Assembly: GCA_025331125.1 (NCBI GenBank)
Contig: JAOALB010000122.1
Span: 1 to 64,000, forward strand
Origin: Mycogone perniciosa
Taxonomy: Eukaryota > Ascomycota > Sordariomycetes > Hypocreales > Hypocreaceae
DNA: 64,000 nt
Direction of reading: 5' to 3'
Shown here: piece by piece, positions 1-11,650 of the stretch
Position numbering within the stretch: position 1 is the first letter of the stretch
How the letters are laid out: each line of letters opens with the position of its first letter
Translations under genes and position numbers: made by a program
Notes under the pieces: model-generated
What the model was told of the DNA's origin: nothing
What the model saw: only the letters and a program-made list of their open reading frames with translations
Databases searched by the model: none

Positions 1-1
1 A

Positions 2-76
<75 letters not shown>

Positions 77-101
77 ACAAATAAATAAATAAATATAATT
101 T
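1..101. repeat. (ATAA)n tetranucleotide microsatellite
   Basis: About 25 nearly perfect copies of ATAA with one interruption (an AAAC unit near 77). It forms the first bases of the window, so it may continue upstream. Confidence 0.95.
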
Positions 102-2545
102 AATTTCTATTTGAATAAATACTTTTATAAAGGATTTTAAAACGTATATTAATTTTATTTTCTTGAAGTATTTTATATTAATAACTATATTATAAAATTT
201 AAATATAAATTTAAACTATTATCTAATTCTTATTATACTTTTAAGCTTTATAAAATTAATAACTAATATAAAAAAGATTTCTTTTTTGAATATTTATAGA
301 AGGTTAATTAATTAATATATATATATATATTTAACATTTTTTAGAAGTAAATATAGTTTAGTTAATTAAAGAAAAGTTAAATATAATTATATAGATACTG
401 AAGGGACTATATATAAACTATATATAATTAATAAGTAAAAAGAATATTGAAATAAATATAATATCTTTTAATAAAATATAAATTCTTAAATAATTTATTT
501 AATTTTTATAATAATATATATTAAGATTTATAAATAAATTAAAGCGAAGAGAATATTATATAATATAATTGAATGTAAAAAATATAATTATTAACATAAA
601 GTTATAGCTAAAGTTAATTTAAATAATATAAAGTTAGAAATTAATTTTAATTTCGTTTTCAATAAATAATTAAAGAAATATTTTCAACTTTAAAAAGTAA
701 ATAGCTTTTCTTAAAAAATATTTATTATAGTAAAAAAAAGTAAAAAAAAATATTAAAAGTTTATAAAAACTTTAAATATTAAAATATTTTTAAATGCTAT
801 AAATTAAAAGAATTATTCAAAAGAAAATAAAAGAAACTATAATTAAAATAAAAAATATTATATTTAATATAAATAATATATTAATTACTTTTTTATATTA
901 TATATAATTTATTATTAAAACTTTATTATAAACCTTTTTAAAAGCTATTTAAGTTTATATATTATTTTTTCCTGTTTAAAAATATTAAAATTACTATTAT
1001 ATTGAAATTAAATAAGTTTAATTATATACTTTATAAAGCTTTGACATTTATTTTATTGTTTATTTAACTTATAATATTAAAGTTACGTTAAGTAAAAAGG
1101 AAATTATAATTTTACTTATTTTTGATATTTTAAAGCTTTTAATATTATTATAAAAAATAAATTTATTTTATAATTTAAATAATAAAGTTAATTTATTCAA
1201 TTTATAAAATAAATAAAGTTTTTTATAAATAATAAAATTAGTTTTATTTATAAAAGAAATAAAATTAACTTATTAAATTTTACCTTTAAATATAATATTT
1301 TATAAAAGTCTTTTATTCTTTTTGTTTTATTCATATTATATTTTAATTTAATTTTTTAATTTAAAAATTAAAAACTTTATTTTAAATATAGTAATAATAT
1401 TACTATATTTATTATAAGTAAATCTATTTAAAGGATAATTATTTTTATACAATAAATATTTAATAAAATATTAAAGTAAAAACTAAAAAAATACTATTTT
1501 TAATTATATTAAAGCCAAATTATTATACTTGTATTATATTAAAGGCTAAATATATAAAGATATTTATAGGTAAAGTATATAAAGCCTTTAACTTTTTTAA
1601 GTTATTTAATATAAGCTATAAAAGCTTATATTCTCTTTATCACTTTATATAAAATACAGGTATAATAATTAAAGTATAAATAATAATTATAAACTTATTT
1701 TATTAAATAAATAAATATTAAAGGATTTAATTTAATATATCAAATAAATAAGGCTTTTCAAGCTATAATAAAAATAATCTTTTTAATTTAAAATACTATA
1801 AATATTTTTATCTTATATAAAGAGTTAGAATTTTCTTAATTAATATTATTTGAGTTTAAATTTAGTTGAAATATATAGTAAAATTTATAAGATTTAAATT
1901 TAACATTAATTAATTAATTAATATATTAATAAAAAACTTTTTTTAATTATTATAAATTAAACTTTAATATATTATTATTACTTTAATTAATAAAATTATT
2001 CAATTAATATCTTTTCTTAAAAAGTCCCTTTATATTTTCTTTAATTTAAATTTAAAAGGTATAAGTAAATCAATTATAGTAAAGAAATATTTAAGAATAA
2101 TTTACTTTTTTTTAAATAATTTATTAATTATTAATAAATTATTCAATTAACCTTTTTTTATATAAATATATATATATATACTTTTAGAAATTAATATAAA
2201 GTATTTTATTTTATAATATTATTATTTTATAAATAATAAATTAATTAATTATTTAATTAGATAATATATAGCCTTTTTTATTATATTATAAAATTTAACT
2301 ATAATTATTTATATTAAAAAGTAAATTAATAAATAAAATTACTTTATAAAATATAAAATAATCAAGCCTTTCCTTTTAAATATCTCTTTCAAAGAAACCC
2401 CCTTTTTTATTTATTTAAACCTAAAAAAGTAAAGTTTTTTAAAAACTAGTAAAGGAAGTAAACCTTTATAGCCCTCTTTTAATAGAAATAGATTAATATT
2501 ACTTAAATTAACCCTTTTTCCTTTGTAAATTAAAACTTAATAAAC
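1..2545. repeat. Extremely AT-rich, CpG-depleted block (probable RIP-mutated repeat)
   Basis: Almost pure A/T sequence, rich in TpA, with only a handful of CpG dinucleotides in 2.5 kb and no ORF. GC content rises abruptly near 2,545. In filamentous ascomycetes this composition is typical of repeats mutated by repeat-induced point mutation (C to T). That a retrotransposon lies underneath is inference; no coding remnant or LTR could be recognised. The block starts at the window edge, so its true length is unknown. Confidence 0.75.
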
Positions 2546-5500
2546 ATCCGTATAAGCCGCCAGCTCCTAATATCCTATTGCCTATAAGGGATTTATATAA
2601 CCAGCTTACTTAATGGATATAAATAATAAAACAAACAAACAAACAACTCTATATTATGCCTTTCTATTAGGATAAAAAGGAAGCGATGGAATTAAAGAAA
2701 TGGCGGGATAACGGTCAATTAAGTATATATCAAGGTGCCTAACATTCCGTGTTGTTCAGATATGTTTAGACTGACTACGTAACCGCGATACGCAACAACA
2801 ACAAGTCGTATGACGCCATAAAACCTTGGGACACTTGGAATGTCAATGACTAGGATGCTTTCGCTCTACGAGCACAAAGCTATACAACTTCCCCTCACTG
2901 GCCATACTTCGGATAGTATAGTAGTATGACAAATTACGATATCAGGGGTCTCTCCGTTTGCATCGATCCACATCATGTATCAGCTTAATCAACTTGTAAG
3001 CTGACAGATCATAACACACTGCTTATTGTTTTCTCTTGCGGGTAATATGATAAATGCTTCTTTGGGCTAGAGACAGGCGTTCAATGTCCAAAAAGGACAC
3101 CGAAAATCAACGGAACGGAAAGGAAAAATGAGGTTCTAAGCGGGTTCCACAATCAATAGGTACTATATTACACTGGGTCCATGAGTTGCTGTATACGAGG
3201 AGAATGTCATCCGGCATTGAATCCACTGGATCGTGCCCTCCGAGATAATACTCCGTACGGAGTACGGAGTACTTGTAGCTGAAAGGGCTGAAGTGGACCC
3301 CGACTCGGCTACAGAGATTATCTTGCCAGATAGTATTACTCCATGGAGGGTCCGGAGACTTTTAAACCTGTGAGTACGAGGTTGTGAAGGTTGACACGCC
3401 ATTTTTCACACCCCTTACCTCAGTTTTGTATTGTTTACATATGCGAAGCTGATAAGATTTCATCTCCTTGCTGCTATATAGCTCATTGCGCGGTAAGGCC
3501 CGGGGTCTCAGTCACTTAATTTCTTCTCTAATATCACTCTAACCACAAATTTGGGAGCCTGGAAGCATGTAATCTTCACAAGGACCAATTACGAAAAATC
3601 TCCGTTCCCTGTCATTGGATTACCGAGTTCACACAAAGCAGTGTCACAATGCTCATGTTTATTATGTCCCGATTCAGATATCCTAACTTATGTGAAATAC
3701 ATACTACGAGTACATAGGGCGTTATGGAGAGCCTGCGTTTATTGTAGAGTCTAAAATTAATTCCACGGCGCCTTTTGGCGGCATTTGCGCCCGTTCAAGG
3801 AAATAATATACAATAAGGGCACCACTATACTCGTATTTACGCATATCAAGGCGCACATGATGATCCTGTGTATGCGATAGAGCTTCCTTTAACTTCAACC
3901 CCTTTATTCAACATCTCAACTTCAATATCACACATACCTCAAGACCATACGGAGTACACTTCAAGGTCATACATTGCCTTGAATCTATAATACGAGTAGA
4001 GCAATGAAATCCTGGTCCTACCCGCCTTCTTTCCCGAATCCCTACAAGTTTTTTAGTTTCCTTTCAACCTCCTTAGTAAAAAATGAATACTACTACGAGT
4101 ACGAGTAGTACTACGGAACGCTGACATGGATGTGTGGAGCTGTATTGATAATTTCAATTGGTTGCTTGGAGATAGTATCAAGCTCGAAGTGGATACGGTA
4201 GCGGGCAACACTAATGGAATACGAAGTACGGTACTCCGTATGGAGTATCTAGATACGGAGTACTGTGTCCCTAATGCCGCAAGACTCCGTTTATTGATCC
4301 ATCTTATCGGGCACAAGTTCCCACCCTGATGGCCGCTAATCTAAATAGGGATAACAATGTGCCAAGTACGGAGTAGTGTGTTATCAATTTGACCCCTGAT
4401 CTAAGTCCGTTTTCATTCCGTGCTGCCAGCTTCGGAATACCACCGGTACTGGTCGTACTGCTGTACTACATCTTGACTTGCCTTTAATTCCAATCACCCA
4501 CATCGGGCCGACCTCATGGACGATGACATCAATTTGCCTCTATATAACAAATCTAGGACAGTGACATGCTGTGAATGACGGCTTTACCACACTCTCCGTT
4601 GAGACTTGGCCTAATCGCTTCTCTCCGAATACATGATCGGTTACCTGAATCAACGCCGATTTTGGTTTCATTTTACGACATGCAGAATATATATTAGGTC
4701 TCGGACGATTCACACTCACAGGTAGAGCCACTCAGATGGTCAACAACACATCGAAACAAAATCATTTTAAAGTCCAAAGTTTAAAGGCTCTCAGGTTTAC
4801 TGGCAGTCTCAAAGCTCTCCAGCCAGCGATGCGGATCGCGGGTGGCAAATATATTCTGAATGTTTGGATAAAGCTCAAGAAGAAGTTCAGGCACAGCGAA
4901 GCTACTTGTGAGAAATTTTCAAGATTGTATATACTCGACTTGTTTTATCACTGAGCTCGTCCCTCACTGAGATTATCTCGTCACTCGATCCCTCACTCAT
5001 CTTGATTTATAGTCGAACAATCACACGTGGATGTTTGGAATATATGAATGATAATTGATAATGAATACAATACCAGCAGTACGGAGTACTCGTAGTAGAT
5101 TGATTGAGTGGCTACCGTAAATAGCTTTAATTTGCTGGATTAATCAATAATAAACTGTGTATTATTAATTGCTCATTAATTACCACATGAACTCATTTAA
5201 CTGGGCCTTTGGCTTAAGTGGGGAGTGACCAATTCTCCGTACGACTACTCCGCAATGTGATTGGTACCTATTGTCCTCGGTTAATTCCAAATCCACTTCC
5301 CGAAAGGTCCAATTTCATGAGTTAAACGCTAATGGCAGTATGTCCAATTCCCATATCGAGAAACCTTACAGGAATCAAAGGTGGATGAGAGACGTCAACT
5401 GACTGATAACATCACCAAATCCTCGAAGAGCAAATCGCCTTGCTGGGAGTGTCTCACGTCAGCAGGAGACCTCATCTAATAAGATGGCACGGAAAATGTT

Positions 5501-6682
5501 TTCTTTTCCAGACGATGTCCCGGAAACGAGGACCCGCCTAGTTTGCTTAGGTAGGGTAATAGATTGACGCTTTGACATACCAGAGGATCCTCCTACATGT
5601 TGCGTTTATTACTTCACCGCCATGACTTGTTGTTCCTGTCACATGCAGCTTAGAGATGCTGTATCCAAGTGCTGATTGATCTTGAATTAAATATAATTTT
5701 AATAAACAGCCAATTCTAATAGCACGCCCCGGGGGATGTCCAGAGAATAGTTTGTTACCGGAAACACGCACAAGCCCATCAAAAAGCAAGACGGCAGCGC
5801 CAGAAGACTAGAAGGTGTACCAGAGCTTTGTAGAAGCATCTTGTTCGACCAACGACCAAACGTGCATGTCCATGACCACAGCCGATTATTTATTCAAATA
5901 AACACGGCATAAGAGTTCCGGGCAACTGGATTTGGGCACCTTAATCCTAACAAAATAAGCTATCCCGTGATCTTGACTTTCGTTCATGTTAGTATTTTCC
6001 TGATTTAGCAAGATGAAGCGTGTCTAGAATAGACTTCCCATCTGATACGGTGATATAGAGTCAAGGTAGGACCATGCATCGTCCAGATCGGTATTTTTAG
6101 CGATAAAAAGGAAGGAAATAACCTTCCATCCAAGCATCCTGGAAGAGAGGCATTCTTCAGACCATTGTGGCTGTTTGTATAGATGGCATAAACGTGTTTT
6201 GTTCACTGCGCCTCCCAACAGTTGCACAATCTCTTCATCGATAAAGAGGCAATGCAATAAACCGGGTCTGGAAACTGAAACAATAGCTGGACTAGGAATC
6301 CACTAATACGAGAACACACGCCATTATAAGCCCCAGTATTAGATACATGGATCCTAAGGAGGACAGAGTCACATGCGACAAATCTAAAGTTCCAAATATA
6401 ATCAGGTTCCTCTACCACAGCAGAAAGAAAACCCCATGAGTAAATAATATTTTGCAAGATAAATTAGATACAAACAGGGCAGAATTTTAGTGACTCATAT
6501 ATTTGTATTTGCTTAATGGCTAACTTGGAGCACTAGATCGCCACTTCTTTACAAAAAGGGCCAAAACCTCTAAGCCACTTAGATCTTCACCTCGTGAGCC
6601 AACCTTATCTCCACTATGAGTTTTTCCTTCATGAATTATTCATCAGTAGCACTCAGAGGAGTTACCACTCCGAAGAGTTGCG
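2546..6682. other. Gene-poor intergenic stretch
   Basis: No credible gene was found on either strand. Open frames are short, lack domains and are not linked by plausible splice signals. The stretch carries several copies of the palindromic word TACGGAGTAC and variants (for example near 3,250, 4,230, 4,260 and 5,085). Its right end is the downstream flank of the first repeat-peptide gene and belongs to the segmental duplication. Confidence 0.6.
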
Positions 6683-6995
6683 CTACCAGTCTTTGTTACC
6701 AGCCTCGCGCTTCCAGTCTTTGTTACCAGCCTCGCGCTTCCAGTCTTTGTTACCAGCCTCGCGCTTCCAGTCTGGGTTACCAGCCTCGCGCTTCCAGTCT
6801 GGGTTACCAGCCTCGCGCTTCCAGTCTGGGTTACCAGCCTCGCGCTTCTCCTCGATGGGCTTTAACTCCAGAACAGTATTAGCCGAGAACCAACAACACA
6901 TAAACATAATGAACAGAAATTCTTACAGCAGCGACGTTGGGCAGGGCAATAGCCTGAGCGGCAACCACAAAGGCCAGAACAAGGGCGCCACGCAT
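6683..6995 (-). CDS. Secreted Kex2-processed repeat peptide precursor, 83 aa (six 9-residue units)
   Basis: Exon 1 is 6927-6995 and exon 2 is 6683-6865, with a 61-bp GTAAGA intron holding a GCTAAT branch site. Exon 1 encodes a complete signal peptide (starts MRGALVLAF, ends ALPNVAA). Exon 2 encodes LKPIEE and then six tandem units: three KREAGNPDW followed by three KREAGNKDW, ending in TAG. KR is the Kex2 site and the following EA is a Ste13-type dipeptidyl trimming site, so predicted products are EAGNPDW and EAGNKDW, or GNPDW and GNKDW after trimming. The architecture is that of alpha-pheromone and dikaritin-type precursors, but the unit has no Cys or Tyr and matches no pheromone I know. The acceptor is an unusual GAG; a second GAG twelve bases downstream would also keep the frame. 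A paralog lies at 11002-11223. Function is unknown. Confidence 0.82.
6686..6847 (-). repeat. 27-bp tandem repeat, six units, within the peptide precursor
   Basis: Six head-to-tail 27-bp units. The three N-terminal-coding units are identical to one another and so are the three C-terminal ones. The two classes differ at only two bases (CCA versus AAA codon, Pro versus Lys). Such identity implies recent unit duplication or conversion. Confidence 0.95.
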
Positions 6996-7110
6996 ATTGA
7001 TGGTATTTGAGAGGTGAAAGTGGATAGAATGAGTTGGTTCAAACTAAGTACTAGTGACTGAAGTATACAGAGGAATGGTGATGAGGGTTTTTGCGAGGGA
7101 TGTGTCTATG

Positions 7111-7118
7111 AATATATA
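7111..7118 (-). promoter_or_regulatory. Putative TATA box of the first repeat-peptide gene
   Basis: On the minus strand this reads TATATATT about 115 bases before the ATG. The second peptide gene has TATATATTTAT at a matching distance, so the element is conserved between paralogs. The role is inferred from position and conservation only. Confidence 0.45.
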
Positions 7119-8180
7119 CTGGCCTTAAGACTCAATGGCCTAGAATCTAATAGTCACGAAGTGCCTAATTGCCGTGTTTCATAGATTACTTCTGTAAGCG
7201 CTATTCCTATCCTGATAGTAGATCCTCTTCGCATCATAACCAGAAGGGAAAAGATACAATTCATATGATTTTATGTCTAGCAGTCACATTTGGTTATGCT
7301 ACTACTAGCGGAATACGGCGTAGACACGAAGTAGTAATCGGGCGAACCAATACTACCCACCTCTATGGTTTGGTAAGCTTGCCACAAGCGCCTAGAATTG
7401 TTTAGGTAGTAAAACTACTTGTACAGAGCACTAAGATGTAACATTTTATCATTAGTGACCTGCCCTTTTGGGCGTGATTACTATCCATAAATAGGTAGTT
7501 ACGGAGTATGGGGTATAGTATAGCTACTACTACTCCGTATAACCCACTCTATATATCGCAATTCATAATGCAATACGGAGAACGAAGTACGGAGTTGTAT
7601 CTGTTTAGTCGGTCTATACGAGTATATATTACCAACTAAACATTCCAGGCTATACATCTAAGGCTACCTTTATGGAAAGTTTTACTTTTATGCACTTCCA
7701 CTGTTGTGGTCGCCTAACACGGCTACGTTGTCAGTCTGAACACATCACGATAATAGGGCATTCTGGGCTCCTAAATTTCTACTCGATTACACCGTGTCCT
7801 GTGTCTGTTGGCCTAGTTTTATCATCGTGATTGGTTTCCTTCCCAGTTTGTCGGGACTAACCTACATACCCAACCCCACACAAATTTCTTTTCCTTTCCC
7901 CTACTTAATATAGAACTACTACCTAATACAGAAGTGGCTGTATTAGGCGTTGGCTATAAAAAGAAGCAAGTGATTTTAGTTCAATACACATCAATCTTCT
8001 TCCTCCTCAATTCCCAGACCCCAGCTTGCTTGTGACGGCCACAGAGGAGCTGGAAGGCCAGTGATTGTTTATTCTGGCTGCCGGCATTATTATCAAACAA
8101 TTCGCAGTGTTTTTGTGTATCAGTACCTCCGGCTTCGTGGTTCTATCAGCCGTGCTACCGCATGCCTTATTTATAAGTTT

Positions 8181-8202
8181 GTGTGGGTGTGGGTGTGGGT
8201 GT
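8181..8202. repeat. (GGGTGT)n short tandem repeat
   Basis: About three and a half GGGTGT units followed by a GT-rich tail. It is not the fungal telomere unit TTAGGG. Confidence 0.8.
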
Positions 8203-11001
8203 AGTTTGTGTGTTTGTGTGTCTTTTCCCCCGACAAACGGGCCTTCTTTTTCATAGAAAAGAAACGACGCACATTCCATCTTACATCTCAGATAATAACA
8301 AGCTCCCTCGTATACGGAGTACCCAATCCCTAATTATTCCGACAAGACCGACGTTGTTCGGCAGTTATTTGCCTTGAAGGAATTATTGGTTTGGTACTGG
8401 TCTATTTAGGGACATCGGAAGAGATCGATTTGCTTCTCTTTAACTAAGCCAGGAGGGTGATATACTGGGAATAAATACTTTGACTTACCCTTCGTTAAGC
8501 TTGGTATAATCGCTTCTCCTCTCTATATATTATTTATTAACAAAATCTACAGCTAGGTCCTGGATTCTTCTCACCCACCTCTCTAAGTAGTAGGCCACAA
8601 TAAGACAGTATAACTATTTTTACTATCTAGCCCACATAGCAAAGTCAAGGTCAAAGTCGTAATATGTATTGTAGCAAATTAACCTAGACAGCGTACGCCT
8701 AACCTGTATATTTTACATTCGAGTCAGTAACACGATTCAAGATGGACGAACATCAATACCTAGGAAGTTATATACAACTTCAGCCTCCATTCAGACTTCC
8801 AATTATGGCCCCTTAAAAGCTCTGTAACTGGTCGACGCATTAACCACAAGTCACCGAAGATACGGTGCAGGATACCTTAGACCTGGGATAATAAGATATA
8901 AATTAGTGTAACCTAGACTTCAGTTCGACTCTGTTATGTACATCTTGATAGGAATGATAGATTTGTAGCACACACCGTGAACGGTGACTAGCCGAAGAAA
9001 TATTGTCAGAGTACTTCATACAACAACAGCCATCACACTACAGGCTTCATCTTAGCGGCAATAGGTGGAAGAAGAATTGTCATAAGCAGTGTGAATGGTA
9101 TTACTATCCAGAGAATAACGAAACTAGGGGAATCAGTGTCCTACTTGTGACGTGCCAGCGTCAAATTCCTGCTACCCTCTTGCGTGAGTTCAATTCCAGT
9201 CGTCCGATGATAGGTAATAGTACACCATATGCGTATACTCCTACGCTACTTCTGACTTGAAATACTCCTTGACGGATCTACCGCGCCTTATTTCTTTGAG
9301 GGAGATAGGGAAAGATGCGATTCCAATCGTTGCCAAAGTACGAGCCTGATAGCAGACAGCAGCGGTGTCTGCGTTTAGCTGCTGAAGTACATATCAAACA
9401 AACCCAAAGAGTACCTATATAGATGCTTGAGATGACAGTGAAACGTAATGCCACGTAACCTGGCTAATCAATGTCTGCGGGGCGGCTCATTTCCTCTTCC
9501 CCAGAAAAAGCAACAGAGGCTGTGACTGATCCCCACGAGGCATATGTGGATATCTTTGGTGAGCATTACAGGAAGTGTGATTTAACTAAACCCGAAGGGC
9601 GCACACTAATATACATATACAGAAACACACAGACACACACGGACACACTCGGACATACATTAAACAGCAAGACGGTAACGTTGGAGGACTGAAAGGCGTA
9701 CTGTAGTGCTAAAGAAGTACCTTATCAAACCAATAACCAAGCTCATACGTTGTTAACCATAACCAACTACCGTATGCAAGGAAGCAAGGCATATGTATTC
9801 TAATTTGAATTTGGTCAATAGGATTACCGCGGAGGAGGATTTTACAGAGCTGGAAGTTTATCATAGGAGGGAGGTAGGAAGTTAGGTCAAATAGCTAGAA
9901 AATTTGTTTGCGGTTTCTAGATCTGCTGGTTTCCCCTATGAAAGCACTAGATAAGCCAACTACTCCGCTTCATACTGCGAGTTCAATATCGCGTATAAAG
10001 GGACGTATAATCAGATTGGTGACGAAGGTTAAGACAATTGATGTGTTAGCTAAGAGCGAGAGTTTACGACTCTTTCATCTTCGGGTGTTAGGAAATAGCA
10101 TGCCGAAGGCGTGGGCACCTAGTCCCCAACAAAATACTTTAGCAACAAGTATATGACTTTATTTGAAGAATATGTTTTGACCAACTATTTACCATTGCTC
10201 TATTGTTTCAAGGATGCGCTCCCCGTCTCTTCGAACGACCCCTAGGGGATGTATAATGTGTTTCTAGGGAATAGGCTATCCTGCGGTCTTAAGTTTGGGT
10301 CATATTAAGCTTCCGTAACTGAACCGCTGTGTGTTGGACTTCTCACCCGACACGATGATATGGTGACTACGTAGTGTTAAGAAGAAAGGAAATCACTAGT
10401 TATTTAAGTATACAGGACTAGAGGCATTCATTACACTATTTTAGTTGTATACCTGTATCTAGTTTACTTGATTGCTGTTTCATGCACTGCACCTCATCAG
10501 TTACCCAGTCTCTTGTCTATTCATGCTAATAAGAGGTCATCCGATAGGGAGACCATGTAAATGGGTATGGCGGTTAAGCATGTCAATGTATATGCCAAAG
10601 CCGGCCCTGAGCATGGAAACTTAACCAACAGCTAGACCAAGACTTCAACACTACAGAGTACTAAAATTCATCATGCTTATGCGTGCTAGCTGCACCATAT
10701 TGTAATCACCTTCCTTGAAATCCGAAAGGAGAAAGGCTCCTTGGTGACAAATCTAGAGTTCCAAACCTGTAATCAAGTTCTTGTATCACGGCACAAAAAC
10801 ACCTAAGAATTGTACTAAGTGAAAGCTCCAACTTGTTAGTATAGCCAATTTATTTGGATTTGCTTCATGACTAACTTGGGATACTCCTTTACAAAAAGGC
10901 CAAAACCTCCAAGCCCCTTAAATGTTCACCCCTGAGCCAGGTTTGACACCACTCTAGGTCTCTCTCCTCCACGAGTTATTTGTAAATAGCGCTCAGAGCA
11001 A

Positions 11002-11223
11002 TCACTCCTCTGAAGACTCGCGCTTCCAGGGAGGTGATTCACGCTTCCAAGCAGGGGAATCAGGCTCGCGCTTCTCCTCAGTGGATTTTGACTCCAATTA
11101 GTATTAGATGAGAGCTAAGGACACTTGGATAGAATGAGAAGTAAATCTCACAGCAAGGTTATTAGGCAGGGCGATAGCCTGGGCAGCAGCAACCGCGAAG
11201 GCTAGAACAAGGGCACCGCGCAT
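11002..11223 (-). CDS. Secreted Kex2-processed peptide precursor, 53 aa (paralog of 6683-6995)
   Basis: Exon 1 is 11152-11223 and exon 2 is 11002-11091, with a 60-bp GTGAGA intron holding a CTAAT branch site and the same unusual GAG acceptor as the paralog. Exon 1 encodes a signal peptide (starts MRGALVLAF, ends ALPNNLA) nearly identical to that of the first gene. Exon 2 encodes SKSTEE and then KREPDSPAW, KRESPPW and KRESSEE before TGA. The KR sites, the following Glu and the terminal Trp of each unit are kept, while unit lengths and cores have diverged. Predicted Kex2 products are EPDSPAW, ESPPW and ESSEE. The exons are too short for ordinary ORF-length filters. Conservation of signal peptide, intron phase and KR spacing between paralogs supports coding. 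Function is unknown. Confidence 0.78.
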
Positions 11224-11322
11224 ATTGGTGATATTTTGAGGGGGTAGTTAATAGAGTAAGTTAGGCTGGACTAAACGGTGAATAGAGAACTGATATGGAG
11301 GGAATTCGCGAGGGATATAACC

Positions 11323-11333
11323 ATAAATATATA
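11323..11333 (-). promoter_or_regulatory. Putative TATA box of the second repeat-peptide gene
   Basis: Reads TATATATTTAT on the minus strand about 100 bases before the ATG, matching the position of the element in the paralog. Confidence 0.45.
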
Positions 11334-11650
11334 CTTATTGGCCCTAAAACATAGTTGCCTCTGGGATAGTAGTAGTACTAGATACGAAAGGCGTAATTGC
11401 CGAGTTTCACCGATGCTACTACTATAAACATTTGTCGTTACCATTCCTATCCTGATGAATACTATCTGCATCACAACTACGAGTTAGAAGATGTGATTGA
11501 TCGCTTTCCCTGCCCAACAATCCTGCTCGGTTAGGCGGAATCAGATACAAAGAAATTGGGCGGCAACTAGATTGTTTACGGAGTAGTTAGTCTGCAATAC
11601 GCACCTAGATGTGTTGAGGTAATTGCCGATCTACCTTTTTAGGGGTAATC

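Larger units (their letters stand above)
6340..7260. repeat. Segmental duplication, copy A (with 10710-11500)
   Basis: About 0.9 kb aligns by eye, in direct orientation, with 10710-11500. The match covers the gene, its downstream flank (shared words such as TTTACAAAAAG and CCAAAACCTC) and its upstream flank (GCGAGGGAT, ATATATACT, TTCCTATCCTGAT). The copies differ by substitutions and small indels throughout, so the event is not recent. Weaker similarity may reach further out, near 5,780 and 9,665. Confidence 0.8.
6996..11001. other. Intergenic DNA between the two peptide genes
   Basis: Apart from the promoter-side flank of the first gene and the downstream flank of the second, no gene could be supported. 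The stretch contains scattered TACGGAGTA-type words, a short (GGGTGT)n tract at 8181-8202 and CA-rich sequence near 9,625-9,660. No modifying enzyme gene is visible. Confidence 0.55.
10710..11500. repeat. Segmental duplication, copy B (with 6340-7260)
   Basis: Direct-orientation counterpart of the block around the first peptide gene, sharing gene, intron position and both flanks at an estimated two-thirds identity by eye. It places the two peptide genes as products of one tandem duplication about 4.2 kb apart. Confidence 0.8.

Noticed and set aside
1..101. Telomere repeat at the window start
   Set aside because: The unit is ATAA, not TTAGGG; it is an AT microsatellite inside a mutated block.
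6683..6995. Classical alpha-factor mating pheromone gene
   Set aside because: KR-EA processing fits, but the core lacks the Cys-containing W-C-R type sequence expected for Eurotiales pheromones, and a diverged paralog lies nearby.
6594..7010. Forward-strand frames with repeats (SRFQSLLPA and SLCYQPRAS) over the same array
   Set aside because: A 27-bp repeat keeps several frames open by periodicity. Only the minus strand has a signal peptide exon, intron signals, Kex2 sites and a paralog.
8181..8202. Interstitial telomere-like GGGTGT tract
   Set aside because: Too short and not matching the fungal telomere unit.
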